A stretch of DNA of 64,000 nucleotides from Billgrantia sulfidoxydans (GTDB lineage: Bacteria > Pseudomonadota > Gammaproteobacteria > Pseudomonadales > Halomonadaceae): positions 1,426,001-1,490,000 of the forward strand of contig NZ_CP053381.1 of assembly GCF_017868775.1 (NCBI RefSeq), read 5' to 3'. Position numbers and translations under genes: made by a program. The stretch's first letter is position 1; every line of letters starts with the position of its first letter. This document shows, in pieces, positions 10,804 through 21,541 of this stretch. Under the pieces are notes generated by a model that worked only from the letters and a program-made list of their open reading frames with translations, did not search any database and had not been told where the DNA came from.

Positions 10804-10823
10804 AACTGACCGGCCGACCAGTT
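10804..10823. promoter_or_regulatory. Probable TetR operator 2
   Basis: A 20-bp near-palindrome beginning AACTGACCGG and ending CCGACCAGTT lies between tetR and the RND adaptor gene. The core differs from operator 1 at one of 14 positions. It sits about 30-50 bases upstream of the adaptor start, where bound repressor would block transcription. Confidence 0.7.
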
Positions 10824-10853
10824 CATGGGACCGGTGTGTGGAGGAGCATGATG

Positions 10854-11927
10854 ATGCGGAGGGTGAAAGGGGGAGTGGCGGCCTCGCTGGCGCTGGCCGC
10901 GGCACTGCTGGCGGGCTGCGATGCGGCGCCGGCCCAGATCGAGCGGGACGAGGTGCCGCTACCCGGCGTGCGCGTCGAAGCGGTGCGCCTGTCCCAGGAC
11001 GAGGTGAGACATCGCTTTCCCGGGACGGTACGGGCCAGCGCTCGCGCGGCACCCGCCTTCCTGCACGGCGGCGTGCTGCAGGAGAGGCTCGTGACACGAG
11101 GGCAGCGAGTCGAGAAGGGCGAGCCGCTGGCCACCCTGCACAACCCGGCCATGGCGCCGGCGCTGGCGGCCGCCGAGGCGCGGGTGCGTGAACTCGATGC
11201 CAGCCTGAGCCGCCTGGGGCGCGACGTGGAGCGCGCACGCACGCTGCGCGAGCGTAACCTGAGCACCGAGGAGGAGCTGGACCGCCTGCGTGCGGAGCGC
11301 GAGGCCACCGCCCAGGCGCGCGAGCGGGCCGTGGCGCAACGCGATGAGGCCCGGGCGCAGCTCGACGAGCTGACCCTGCGCGCGCCCTTCGCGGCCGAGG
11401 TGACCGATCTCGAGGTCGAGCCCGGTGACTTCGTCGCGGCCGGGCAGCCCGTGCTGAAGCTGGCCGGGCTCGACGGGCGAGAGGTCGAGCTTCGCGTGCC
11501 GGGTCGCCTGGCCGCGCGCCTGGAGACGGGGCAGGAAGCAGCGCTGACCTCGCGGTCCGGGGCGCAGCGCCTGGCGGGGCGGGTCGCCCACGTCGGCCGC
11601 GCGGATGACAGCATGGCACCGATCATCGTCACCATCGAATCCGAGCCGACCCCGGCGCTGGGTGAATCGCTGCACGTACAGCTGGTGCTCGCCGCCGACC
11701 CGCTCATGCAGGTGCCGCTGGCGGCGGTGGTCGATCCGGGCGGCCATGCGCCGCACGTCCTGATGCTGGACGCAGACGAGTCGGTGCGTCATGTCGCCGT
11801 GACGCCGGGACGTCTGGCCGACGGCTGGGTGTCGGTGAGCGCCGAGGGGCTGGCACCGGGCGACAGGGTGGTGACGGCCGGTCAGGGGCGCCTGGAAGAG
11901 TCCGCGCAGGTCAGGGTGCTGCCATGA
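10854..11927 (+). CDS. RND efflux periplasmic adaptor lipoprotein
   Basis: A membrane-fusion (adaptor) protein of about 357 residues that links an inner-membrane RND pump to an outer-membrane channel. The signal peptide ends in a lipobox (LLAGC), so it is lipid-anchored in the inner membrane. A lipoyl half-motif near FLHGGVLQERLVTRGQ is followed by a long Ala/Arg/Glu-rich coiled-coil hairpin (about 90-165), the second lipoyl half (LRAPF), and beta-barrel and membrane-proximal domains. Three ATG codons run in a row; the third (10854) has the best spacing to GGAGGAG. Its stop overlaps the pump start by four bases. Confidence 0.85.
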   Translation: MRRVKGGVAASLALAAALLAGCDAAPAQIERDEVPLPGVRVEAVRLSQDEVRHRFPGTVRASARAAPAFLHGGVLQERLVTRGQRVEKGEPLATLHNPAMAPALAAAEARVRELDASLSRLGRDVERARTLRERNLSTEEELDRLRAEREATAQARERAVAQRDEARAQLDELTLRAPFAAEVTDLEVEPGDFVAAGQPVLKLAGLDGREVELRVPGRLAARLETGQEAALTSRSGAQRLAGRVAHVGRADDSMAPIIVTIESEPTPALGESLHVQLVLAADPLMQVPLAAVVDPGGHAPHVLMLDADESVRHVAVTPGRLADGWVSVSAEGLAPGDRVVTAGQGRLEESAQVRVLP

Positions 11928-14926
11928 GCTGGCTGCTCGCCTCGCTGCGCTACAAGCGGCTCATTCTCAGCATCACGCTGCTGCTGGCCCTGCTCGGCCT
12001 GGCGGCCTGGGTGGCGATGGATCGCCAGGAGGACCCCTTCTTTCCCTATCGCTTCGGCCAGGTACTGGTGCCCTATCCCGGGGCGGAGCCGGAGCAGGTC
12101 GAGCGGCTGGTGCTCAACCCGCTGGAGGAGGAGCTGGCGCAGATCGAGGAGGTCAACGACATCATCGGGACCTCCCGCCTCGGCGTGGCCCACGTCACCA
12201 TCGAGATGCACGAGCACGTCTACGATACCGACGCCGCCTGGGAGCGAGTGCGCATCGCCGTCGACCGGGCCAGCCGTGAGTTTCCCGACGGCGTGGGCGA
12301 GGCCGAGATCAGCGACCGCGACTCCGATGCCCATGGCATCGTGCTCGCGGTGACCGGCTCCGACGATCTCCTCGAACTGCGCGAGGCGGCCAAGCGGCTG
12401 CGCCGCGACCTGTTCCGGCTCAAGGAGATTGCCCGTATCGACGTGCTGGCCGACCCGGGCCAGCAGGTGGTGATCGGCTGGGACGATACCCTGGCCGAGC
12501 TGACCGGGCTCGACGCCCGTGCCCTGGGCGACCAGCTCGCCGCGCGCAACCTGACCTCACCCGGTGGCAGCCTGTCGCTCGGTGGGCGGGCGCTGGTGCT
12601 CGATCCGCGCACCGAGTTCGGTTCGCTGGAGGAGCTGGCCGATACGCCGATACGCACCCGGCGCGGCGACCAGGTGCCGCTCGGCGAGCTGGCCGACGTC
12701 CATCTCGCTCCCCAGGAGCCCGCCACCGAGCGGCTGTGGCACGATGGCCGCCCGGCGGTGGCGCTGGGGCTGGTACTCGCCAACGAGCGGGTCAACGCCG
12801 CGCGCTTCGGCGAGCGGCTGCGCGCGCTGGTGGAGGAGCTGCGCCCGGCCTACGCGCCCCTGGCGATCGAGGAGACCTTCTACCAGCCGCGCTGGGTCGA
12901 GCGACGGCTGGCGGAGCTCGGCGTCTCGCTGCTGCTGGGCATCGGCATTCTCGGCGTGCTGCTGTTCCTGGCCATGGGGCTGCGCCTGGGGCTGGCCGTG
13001 ATGGTGGTCGTGCCGCTGGTGACCTTCTCCTCGCTGGCGCTCTACGCCATGGGCGGCGGTGTGCTGCACCAGATTGCCGTGGCCGGCATGGTGATCGCGC
13101 TGGGCATGCTGGTGGACAACGCCATCGTCATGGTCGAGAACATCCAGTGGCACCGCGACCAGGGCCGCTCGGCGGCCCAGGCCGTGACCCGCTCGGTACG
13201 CGAACTGACCACGCCGCTGCTGGCGGCCACGGGGACCACCCTGGCCGCCTTCGTCCCGCTGTTGCTCTCCAGCGGCAATACCGCCGACTTCACCCGCGCC
13301 ATTCCGATCATGGTGATGCTGACCCTGGCGGTGAGCTACGTGTATGCCGTGTTCGTCACCCCGGTGTTCGCCGCGGGCATCCTCAAGCCGCGGCTGGGCG
13401 CGCGGCGCGAGCGGCTGCAGGCAGCGGGGGGGCGCCTGGGGCGGATCGCCGTGCGCTGGCCGGCCTGGGTATTGGCGGGGGCCGGGGGGTTGCTGGTCGG
13501 CGCGCTGGCGATGATGCCGCTGCTCGACCAGGACTTCTTCCCCGATACCGATCGCAACCAGTTGGTCGTCGACCTCAACTTCCCCGAGGGCACCCACCTC
13601 GACACCACCGCGCACCAGGCCGAGGTGCTGGCCACGGCCTTGGCCGAGCGACCGGCGGTGCGGGCGGTGCATCGCTTCGTCGGCTTCAGCGGCCCGCGCT
13701 TCTACTACAACCTGGTCGAGCAGCCGCGCCAGCCGCACCTGGCGCGGCTGGTGGTGGAGGCCGACGATGCCGACGATCTGGCCGGGCTGATGGCCTGGGT
13801 GCGGGCCGTGGCGCCGGAGCGGCTGCCGGAAGCCGAGGTGGTGGCGCGGCGCCTGGGCCAGGGGCCGCCCTTGGAAGCCCCGGTGGAGATTCGCGTGTTC
13901 GGCGAGGATCGAGCGGCCCTGGCCGAAGCCGCCGCGCGCATCCTCAGCGTGGTGCGCGAGGCCGAGGGCGCGCGCGATGCGCGTCACCGCCTGGGTGAAG
14001 GGCTGGCCACGCTGCGGGTCGAGACCGACGATGCCCGCGCCGCCGAGTACGGGCTCTCGCGGCGTGACGTGGCCACCGCCCTGGCCGGTGCCAGCCGCGG
14101 GGTCGAGGTCAGCATCTGGCGCGCCGGGCGTGACCCTGCGCCGCTGCTGGTGCGCTCGCCCGAGGGGGAGCGTTTCTCCACCGACGGGCTGGAGGGGCTG
14201 CGCCTCGCCGCCGCCGATGGAAGCCCGGTGCCGCTCGGCGAGATCGCCTCCCTGGCGCTGACCTGGCGCCCGGCGGTGATCCAGCATCGCGGGCTGCGTC
14301 GCATGACGGTGGTGTTGGCCGAGGTGGCCGATGGCTGGACCTACGATGGTGTCCTCGGCGAGGTCCTGCCGCGCCTGGAGGCGCTCGAACTGCCCGCCGG
14401 CGTCAGCTATGCCGTGGGCGGGGCGGCCGAGTCGGCCGGTGACGCCAACACGGCGCTGTTCCAGACCCTGCCGTTCGGCGGGCTGTTGCTGGTGATCTTC
14501 CTGCTGGCGCAGTTCAACTCCTTCCGTCAGCTGGCGATCGTGTTGACCACCGTGCCGCTGTCGATCATCGGCGTGGTGCCGGGGCTATGGTTGACCGGGC
14601 AGCCGTTCGGTTTCACCGCGATCCTGGGCGTGGTGGCGCTGGTCGGCATCGTGGTCAACAACGCCATCGTGTTGATCGACCTGATGAACGCCAACCGCAA
14701 GCAGGGGCTCGACGTGAAGGAAGCGGTGGTCTCGGCGGTGGCCCGGCGCACGCGACCGGTGCTGCTGACCACCGCCACCACCGTGGCTGGCCTGGTGCCG
14801 CTGACCCTGACCCAGTCGACGCTGTGGCCGCCGATGGCCTGGGCGATCATCTCCGGCCTGGTCGCCTCCACGCTGTTGACGCTGCTGGTGATCCCCGCGC
14901 TCTACCGCCTGCTGATACGGGATTAG
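11924..14926 (+). CDS. RND efflux transporter permease
   Basis: A 1000-residue proton-driven RND exporter with the expected layout: one N-terminal span, a large periplasmic loop (about 35-325), six spans, a second loop (about 540-850), and five final spans. The TM4 proton-relay motif reads GMLVDNAIVMVEN, keeping the first Asp (D398) but with Asn399 where AcrB has its second Asp; this variant is found in several RND subfamilies. It is coupled to the adaptor by an ATGA overlap. No outer-membrane channel gene is nearby, so a TolC-type partner must come from elsewhere. The substrate is unknown. The gene ends tail-to-tail with nudJ, overlapping by four bases. Confidence 0.9.
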   Translation: MSWLLASLRYKRLILSITLLLALLGLAAWVAMDRQEDPFFPYRFGQVLVPYPGAEPEQVERLVLNPLEEELAQIEEVNDIIGTSRLGVAHVTIEMHEHVYDTDAAWERVRIAVDRASREFPDGVGEAEISDRDSDAHGIVLAVTGSDDLLELREAAKRLRRDLFRLKEIARIDVLADPGQQVVIGWDDTLAELTGLDARALGDQLAARNLTSPGGSLSLGGRALVLDPRTEFGSLEELADTPIRTRRGDQVPLGELADVHLAPQEPATERLWHDGRPAVALGLVLANERVNAARFGERLRALVEELRPAYAPLAIEETFYQPRWVERRLAELGVSLLLGIGILGVLLFLAMGLRLGLAVMVVVPLVTFSSLALYAMGGGVLHQIAVAGMVIALGMLVDNAIVMVENIQWHRDQGRSAAQAVTRSVRELTTPLLAATGTTLAAFVPLLLSSGNTADFTRAIPIMVMLTLAVSYVYAVFVTPVFAAGILKPRLGARRERLQAAGGRLGRIAVRWPAWVLAGAGGLLVGALAMMPLLDQDFFPDTDRNQLVVDLNFPEGTHLDTTAHQAEVLATALAERPAVRAVHRFVGFSGPRFYYNLVEQPRQPHLARLVVEADDADDLAGLMAWVRAVAPERLPEAEVVARRLGQGPPLEAPVEIRVFGEDRAALAEAAARILSVVREAEGARDARHRLGEGLATLRVETDDARAAEYGLSRRDVATALAGASRGVEVSIWRAGRDPAPLLVRSPEGERFSTDGLEGLRLAAADGSPVPLGEIASLALTWRPAVIQHRGLRRMTVVLAEVADGWTYDGVLGEVLPRLEALELPAGVSYAVGGAAESAGDANTALFQTLPFGGLLLVIFLLAQFNSFRQLAIVLTTVPLSIIGVVPGLWLTGQPFGFTAILGVVALVGIVVNNAIVLIDLMNANRKQGLDVKEAVVSAVARRTRPVLLTTATTVAGLVPLTLTQSTLWPPMAWAIISGLVASTLLTLLVIPALYRLLIRD

Positions 14927-15375
14927 CGCTCGTGCAGCACATCCATGGGATAGAACCGGCTGGCCAAGGCATCGCGCACGCGGCGAAGCACCAGCGGGCT
15001 GCGCAGTCGCCCTTCGCGCTCCAATTCCTCGACCTCCTCGAGGGTCAGCCAGTGCACGGCGAGGATGGCGGGGTCGAGCGGGTTGCCCAGGTGGGCCAGG
15101 GCCATGCCGAAGAACCCGTGGCTATGGAAGGTCTCGCCGTTGGGCGTCCGATAGACGTAAAGGCCCAGGTAGTCGGTGATGCCGACCTGCCAGGCGGTCT
15201 CCTCGCGCAGCTCGCGCAGCGCCGCCTCCTGGATCCGCTCGCCAGGCTCCAGGTGGCCGGCGGGCTGGTTGAAGAGGGTGGTCTGGCTGCCGCGTGGGGC
15301 CTCTTCCACCATCAGGAAGCGGCCGGCGCGCTCTACGACGGTGGCCACGGTAACGTGCGGGTGCCAGCGGCTCAT
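14923..15375 (-). CDS. nudJ: NUDIX hydrolase, NudJ-like
   Basis: A 150-residue NUDIX pyrophosphohydrolase. The Nudix box lies at about residues 40-62 (GHLEPGE through REETA), with Ala at the usual final Gly. The N-terminus (HPHVTVATVV) and the LRSPLV motif near the C-terminus match E. coli NudJ, which hydrolyses thiamine-precursor pyrophosphates and nucleoside di- and triphosphates. AAGGAGGT lies just upstream of the ATG at 15375. The start overlaps the rluE stop by four bases, so the two form an operon, an arrangement also seen near rluE in other gammaproteobacteria. Confidence 0.87.
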   Translation of the reverse strand: MSRWHPHVTVATVVERAGRFLMVEEAPRGSQTTLFNQPAGHLEPGERIQEAALRELREETAWQVGITDYLGLYVYRTPNGETFHSHGFFGMALAHLGNPLDPAILAVHWLTLEEVEELEREGRLRSPLVLRRVRDALASRFYPMDVLHER

Positions 15376-15980
15376 CGAGGACCTCCTTGACGGCGCGGCG
15401 AGCGCCTTGGCGTGTTGCGCGGGGCATGCAGGGTCTCCCTGCGCCACTCTCCCGGGGCCAGCCCGTCCAGGCGCCAGGGGCCGATGGCCACGCGTACCAG
15501 GCGCAGGGTGGGGTGGCCGACATGGGCCGTCATGCGCCGGACCTGACGATTGCGACCCTCGCTGATGGTCAGTTCCAGCCAGGTCGTGACTGGGTGCCGC
15601 TTGGGGTCCACCGGCGGCGTGCGCTGCGGCAGTCCGCTAGCTTCCAGGCGCCGCACCTTGGCCGGCCGGGTCATGCCATCCCTCAGCTCGACGCCCTGGC
15701 GCAGGGCGGCCAGCGCCGTCTCATCGGGGTCACCCTCCACCTGCACGCGATAGGTCTTGGGCTGCTTGTGGCGAGGGTCGCTGATGCGCTGGATCAGCGC
15801 GCCGTCGTCGGTCAACAGCAGCAGTCCTTCTGAATCATAGTCCAGCCGTCCGGCCGCGTAGATGCCGGGCACGTCGATGACGTCCGCCAGTGTGGCGCGC
15901 GGCGTTGCGTCCGCGTCGCGCCGGTCGGTGAACTGGGAGAGCATGCGATAGGGCTTGTGCAATAGATAGATGGCGCTCAT
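15372..15980 (-). CDS. rluE: 23S rRNA pseudouridine synthase E
   Basis: A 202-residue RsuA/RluE-type pseudouridine synthase without an S4 domain. The catalytic motif is GRLDYDSEGLLLLT with nucleophile Asp47. The later KTYRVQVEG and EGRNRQVRRM motifs are family-typical. RluE modifies U2457 of 23S rRNA. The last 20 residues are Arg/Pro-rich and may contact rRNA. It is divergent from icd and shares the 120-bp promoter region. Confidence 0.9.
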   Translation of the reverse strand: MSAIYLLHKPYRMLSQFTDRRDADATPRATLADVIDVPGIYAAGRLDYDSEGLLLLTDDGALIQRISDPRHKQPKTYRVQVEGDPDETALAALRQGVELRDGMTRPAKVRRLEASGLPQRTPPVDPKRHPVTTWLELTISEGRNRQVRRMTAHVGHPTLRLVRVAIGPWRLDGLAPGEWRRETLHAPRNTPRRSPRRQGGPR

Positions 15981-16052
15981 TCGACGAAGGTCTTGCTACC
16001 ATAGATTGTCGACAAATTAAGGAGGCAAGCCTACTCCGAGAGACAGGGGCAA

Positions 16053-16061
16053 TGCTATACT
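16053..16061 (+). promoter_or_regulatory. Extended -10 promoter of icd
   Basis: TGC-TATACT is an extended -10 element about 40 bases upstream of the icd start. No good -35 is seen at 17 bp, consistent with an extended -10 promoter. Confidence 0.5.
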
Positions 16062-16099
16062 CCGCGCTCCACTGAACAGACCAGACAGGGGAGTTCTCA

Positions 16100-17356
<1,257 letters not shown>

Positions 17357-17377
17357 GCGGCCCGCCGGACCCATCGG

Positions 17378-17410
17378 GGCCCCCGTCCGCCAGGCGGACG
17401 GGGGCCTTTT
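17378..17410 (+). terminator. Intrinsic terminator of icd
   Basis: A 14-bp perfect stem (GGCCCCCGTCCGCC and complement) with a single-base centre is followed by TTTT, 22 bases after the icd stop. Confidence 0.88.
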
Positions 17411-17549
17411 GCGTATCAACCTGAACCCTGTCGGCCTCTCGTCGTCTAACCTGAGACTCGAGATGGCCGGCTTGCCGAGATGGTGTGTGGCTTTTATGTT
17501 CAAGACAGAAGACCTGAACGTATGGGCATCGGTCGGTGTCGCGGCAGGC

Positions 17550-17879
17550 ATGACGCGGCCTGTGCGCCCCGAACAGGAAGACGAAGGCGACCTGGCGGTC
17601 CAGCCGGCCGATCCCGAGGTGGCCCGCCCACCGATGTACAAGGTGATCCTGCACAACGACGACTACACCCCCATGGAGTTCGTGGTGGAGGTGCTGCAGA
17701 GCTTCTTCCACATGGACAGCGAGACTGCCGTGCAGGTGATGCTCACGGTGCACACCCAGGGCAAGGCCACCTGCGGGATCTTTACCCGCGACATCGCGGA
17801 AACCAAAAGCCACCAGGTCAATCAATATGCAAGAGAGTGTCAGCATCCGCTGCTCAGCGACATCGAGGCGGCGGACTGA
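17550..17879 (+). CDS. clpS: ATP-dependent Clp protease adaptor ClpS
   Basis: A 109-residue adaptor that delivers N-degron substrates to ClpAP. The core reads [17 protein letters not shown], with the N-end-residue pocket Asn-Asp and Met. The ClpA-contact region [13 protein letters not shown] follows. The start at 17550 gives an N-terminal extension of about 28 residues before MYKVIL, as in E. coli ClpS; an in-frame start 54 bases earlier is possible. clpA follows 140 bp downstream, and both aminoacyl transferases that create N-degrons lie within 5 kb. Confidence 0.93.
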   Translation: MTRPVRPEQEDEGDLAVQPADPEVARPPMYKVILHNDDYTPMEFVVEVLQSFFHMDSETAVQVMLTVHTQGKATCGIFTRDIAETKSHQVNQYARECQHPLLSDIEAAD

Positions 17880-18019
17880 CTCCCGGTCTGCTCGAGACGG
17901 GGTGGGAATGGCAGTCGTTGAGTGAAGAGACTTGCAACGGCGGCGTTTGTGCCCGATGTTGAAGGTGCCGGACCACGAAAGATCCGATGCAAGCCCTAAG
18001 CGGCGAGAAGGGGACTGCC

Positions 18020-20296
18020 ATGCTGAGCAAAGAACTTGAACTGACCCTGAACACGGCGTTTACCGTGGCTCGCTCCAAGCGCCACGAGTTCATGACCGTG
18101 GAGCACCTGCTGCTGGCACTGCTCGACAACGCATCAGCGGCAGACGTGCTGAGAGCCTGTGGGGCCAACCTCGACAAGTTGCGGTCCGATCTGCAGGATT
18201 TCATCAATTCCACCACCCCTCTGATCCCCGAGGACCAGAGCGACCGTGAGACCCAGCCGACGCTGGGCTTCCAACGCGTGCTGCAGCGTGCCGTGTTCCA
18301 CGTGCAGTCCTCCGGCAAGAGCGAGGTCACCGGAGCCAACGTGCTGGTCGCCATCTTCTCCGAGCAGGAGAGCCAGGCGGTCTACTTCCTGAAGCAGCAG
18401 AACGTGGCCCGGGTCGATGCGGTGAACTACATCGCCCATGGCATTTCCAAGGTGGCCGGCCACGGTCAGAACCCTTCGTCGTCGCCCAGCGACGCCGAGG
18501 AGGCCGAGGAGGGGGGTGGCGAGACCAGCGCCAACCCGCTGACCGGTTATGCCACCAACCTCAACGAACAGGCACGGATGGGCAAGATCGATCCGCTGAT
18601 CGGCCGCGAGCACGAGCTCGAGCGGGTGATCCAGATCCTCGCCCGGCGGCGCAAGAACAACCCGCTGCTGGTCGGTGAGGCCGGCGTGGGCAAGACCGCC
18701 ATCGCCGAGGGTCTGGCCAAGCGCATCGTCGAGGAGGACGTCCCCGAGGTGATCGGCGACGCCGTGGTCTACTCCCTCGACATGGGTGCGCTGCTGGCCG
18801 GCACCAAGTACCGTGGCGACTTCGAGAAGCGCCTGAAGAGTCTGCTGGCGGAGCTCAAGAAGCAGCCCAATGCGATCCTGTTCATCGACGAGATCCATAC
18901 GGTGATTGGCGCCGGGGCGGCCTCGGGCGGCGTAATGGATGCCTCGAACCTGCTCAAGCCGCTGCTCTCCTCGGGCGAGCTGCGCTGCATCGGCTCCACT
19001 ACCTTCCAGGAGTTCCGCGGGATCTTCGAGAAGGACCGGGCACTGGCGCGCCGCTTCCAGAAGGTCGACGTCATGGCGCCCTCGGTGGACGACACCATCC
19101 GTATCCTCAAGGGGCTGCGCTCGCGCTTCGAGGAGCACCATCGGCTCAAGTATACCGATGCGGCGCTGGAGAGCGCGGCACGCCTGGCGGACCGCTACAT
19201 CAACGATCGCCACCTGCCCGACAAGGCCATCGACGTGATCGACGAGGCCGGCGCCCACCAGCGGCTGCTGCCGCCGGAGGTGCGGGTCGACACCATCGAC
19301 GTCGACCAGGTCGAGGCGGTGGTGGCCTCCATCGCGCGGATTCCGCCGAAGAGCGTCTCCAGCTCCGACCGCAAGCTGCTCGAGAACCTCGATCGCGACC
19401 TCAAGATGCTGGTGTTCGGCCAGGACGAGGCGATCGACAGCCTCTCCGCCGCCATCAAGCTGTCGCGTGCCGGGCTCAAGTCTCCCGACAAGCCGGTGGG
19501 CAGCTTCCTCTTCGCCGGCCCCACCGGGGTGGGCAAGACCGAGGTGGCGCGCCAGTTGGCGCGGATCATGGGCATCGAGCTGGTGCGCTTCGACATGTCG
19601 GAGTACATGGAGCGCCACACCGTGTCGCGGCTGATCGGTGCACCGCCGGGCTACGTCGGCTACGACCAGGGCGGGCTGCTGACCGAGGCGATCACCAAGC
19701 AGCCGCACTGCGTGCTGCTGCTGGACGAGATCGAGAAGGCGCATCCCGAGGTCTTCAACCTGCTGCTGCAGGTGATGGACCATGGCCGCCTGACCGACAA
19801 CAACGGCCGCGAGGCGGACTTCCGTCACGTGATCGTGATCATGACCTCGAATGCCGGTGCCGAGCAGCAGGCGCGTCGCTCCATCGGCTTCCAGCACCAG
19901 GACCACTCGACCGATGCCATGGAGGTCATTCGCAAGACCTTCTCACCGGAGTTCCGCAACCGCCTGGACGGCATCATCCAGTTCCACTCCCTGCCGACCT
20001 CGGTGGTGCGCAGCGTGGTCGACAAGTTCCTGGTGGAGCTGCAGGCGCAGCTCGACGAGAAGCGGGTTCAGCTGGACGTGGACATGGCCGCGCGCGATTT
20101 GCTGGCCGAGAAGGGCTACGACCCCAGCATGGGCGCAAGGCCCATGGCGAGGTTGATCCAAGAGAAGCTCAAGAAGCCCCTGGCGGAGCTGATCCTGTTC
20201 GGCGAGCTGTCCGAACACGGTGGGGTGGTGCACGTCACGGTGGAGGATGGCGAGTTGCACCTGTCCACGGAGTCGGAATTGGCCGACGCTCCTTGA
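18020..20296 (+). CDS. clpA: ATP-dependent Clp protease ATP-binding subunit ClpA
   Basis: A 758-residue AAA+ unfoldase, the same length as E. coli ClpA. The N-domain that binds ClpS spans about 1-145, followed by an acidic, flexible linker (EEAEEGGGE, about 160-172). D1 has Walker A GEAGVGKT and Walker B FIDEIH. D2 has Walker A GPTGVGKT and Walker B LLDEIE. The ClpP-binding loop lies near IGFQHQDHS. The start at 18020 (MLSKELEL) has AAGGGG upstream. ClpA feeds substrates to ClpP, which is not encoded in this window. Confidence 0.97.
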   Translation: MLSKELELTLNTAFTVARSKRHEFMTVEHLLLALLDNASAADVLRACGANLDKLRSDLQDFINSTTPLIPEDQSDRETQPTLGFQRVLQRAVFHVQSSGKSEVTGANVLVAIFSEQESQAVYFLKQQNVARVDAVNYIAHGISKVAGHGQNPSSSPSDAEEAEEGGGETSANPLTGYATNLNEQARMGKIDPLIGREHELERVIQILARRRKNNPLLVGEAGVGKTAIAEGLAKRIVEEDVPEVIGDAVVYSLDMGALLAGTKYRGDFEKRLKSLLAELKKQPNAILFIDEIHTVIGAGAASGGVMDASNLLKPLLSSGELRCIGSTTFQEFRGIFEKDRALARRFQKVDVMAPSVDDTIRILKGLRSRFEEHHRLKYTDAALESAARLADRYINDRHLPDKAIDVIDEAGAHQRLLPPEVRVDTIDVDQVEAVVASIARIPPKSVSSSDRKLLENLDRDLKMLVFGQDEAIDSLSAAIKLSRAGLKSPDKPVGSFLFAGPTGVGKTEVARQLARIMGIELVRFDMSEYMERHTVSRLIGAPPGYVGYDQGGLLTEAITKQPHCVLLLDEIEKAHPEVFNLLLQVMDHGRLTDNNGREADFRHVIVIMTSNAGAEQQARRSIGFQHQDHSTDAMEVIRKTFSPEFRNRLDGIIQFHSLPTSVVRSVVDKFLVELQAQLDEKRVQLDVDMAARDLLAEKGYDPSMGARPMARLIQEKLKKPLAELILFGELSEHGGVVHVTVEDGELHLSTESELADAP

Positions 20297-20333
20297 CCTC
20301 GCCGGTCGTTGCCGTTGCGCGACCTTCGCACAG

Positions 20334-20355
20334 CGCCCTGTCTTCGGACGGGGCG
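20334..20355 (+). terminator. Terminator-like hairpin after clpA
   Basis: A 9-bp stem closed by a cTTCGg tetraloop lies about 40 bases past the clpA stop, followed by a T/G-rich stretch. It separates clpA from convergent infA. Confidence 0.65.
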
Positions 20356-20404
20356 TTGTCGTGTCGTGCGGGACAGGCGGGTCGCCGTGAACCCTGCCGT
20401 GCAA

Positions 20405-20623
20405 TCAGCGCGAGCGGTAGACGATGCGGCCCTTGGTCAGGTCGTAAGGGGTCAGTTCGACCTTGACCTTGTCGCCGGTGAGAATGCGGATGTAGTTCTT
20501 GCGCATCTTGCCCGAGATGTGGGCAGTCACGACGTGGCCGTTCTCCAGCTCGACGCGAAAGGTGGTGTTGGGAAGGGTGTCGACGACGACGCCTTCCATC
20601 TCGATATGGTCTTCACGTGCCAT
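20405..20623 (-). CDS. infA: Translation initiation factor IF-1
   Basis: A 72-residue S1/OB-fold protein, the standard IF-1 length. The sequence [13 protein letters not shown] and the C-terminal [11 protein letters not shown] are typical. It binds the ribosomal A site during initiation. The start at 20623 has GAGGAA upstream. The clpA-infA-aat neighbourhood is a widely conserved gammaproteobacterial arrangement. Confidence 0.97.
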   Translation of the reverse strand: MAREDHIEMEGVVVDTLPNTTFRVELENGHVVTAHISGKMRKNYIRILTGDKVKVELTPYDLTKGRIVYRSR

Positions 20624-20779
20624 ATAGGCAGTTCCTCGCTGATGACGTTGGTGTGCCGTGCCTGATCGAAGCATCGGCTTGTGTGCAGCACGACAGCGGA
20701 CGCGCTTTAACGTCGCATCCGTGCCAAGGATAGCGCGATATTGTGCCGCAAGCCGGGCGTCAAGGCAAAGCGGGCCGAA

Positions 20780-21529
20780 TCACGTCGATGCCGCGGTAGG
20801 CAGCAGGCGCCGCCAGTGGCGCCCCTCCAGCACTTCCAGGGGGCGGTAGGTCTCCTTGTAGGCCATCTTGCGGCATTCGCGAATCCAGTACCCCAGGTAG
20901 ACGTGGGGTAGCCCCTCGCGGTAGGCCTCGTTGACCAGGCTCAGCACAGCGAAGGTACCCAGCGAGCGGCGCTCCCATTCGGCTGCCGGATCGAAGAACG
21001 TATAGATGGCGGAGAGGCCGTGTTCCAGGCGGTCGAAGGCGGAGATGGCGAGCAGTCGCTCCCCGAGGCGGAACTCGAGCAGCCGCGAATAGGGCTCGTC
21101 CAGGGTCAGGAAGGTGCGGTACTGCTCGCGGCTCGGCGGGTACATGTCGCCGTCCCAGTGGCGCGTCTCGATGTAGCGCTCGTAGAGCGCATAGTGCTCG
21201 GGGTCGAACAGCGCCGGCCGTTCGATCAGGCGCAGGTCGGCGTTGCGCCTGGCCACCCGTCGCTGGCTGCGGCTGGGCTGGAAGTCGTCGACCGGTATGC
21301 GCACCGATACGCAGGCGTTGCAGCCTTCGCAGTGGGGCCGATAGAGGTGGTGGCCGCTGCGCCGAAACCCCAGCAGGGCAAGCGAATCGTAGATGCCCAG
21401 ACCGTGGGACTCCTGGGGATCGAGAAACAGGGTCGTGGCTTCGTGCCCCTCGAGGTAGCTGCAGGCGTGGGGTACCGTCAGGAAGAAGCGAAGGTCCCTG
21501 ATCGGATGGCGAGGCGTATTGCTGCTCAC
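20780..21529 (-). CDS. bpt: Aspartate/glutamate leucyltransferase (Bpt)
   Basis: A 249-residue aminoacyl-tRNA-protein transferase of the Bpt/Ate family, which adds Leu to proteins with N-terminal Asp or Glu. The N-terminal Cys cluster HCEGCNAC, the RSQRR basic motif and YLGYWI match the family. It lies 12 bp after aat in the same direction, so aat and bpt form an operon. Its product generates the N-degrons read by ClpS in the same locus. Confidence 0.93.
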   Translation of the reverse strand: MSSNTPRHPIRDLRFFLTVPHACSYLEGHEATTLFLDPQESHGLGIYDSLALLGFRRSGHHLYRPHCEGCNACVSVRIPVDDFQPSRSQRRVARRNADLRLIERPALFDPEHYALYERYIETRHWDGDMYPPSREQYRTFLTLDEPYSRLLEFRLGERLLAISAFDRLEHGLSAIYTFFDPAAEWERRSLGTFAVLSLVNEAYREGLPHVYLGYWIRECRKMAYKETYRPLEVLEGRHWRRLLPTAAST

Positions 21530-21541
21530 GTGATTCGCCTC

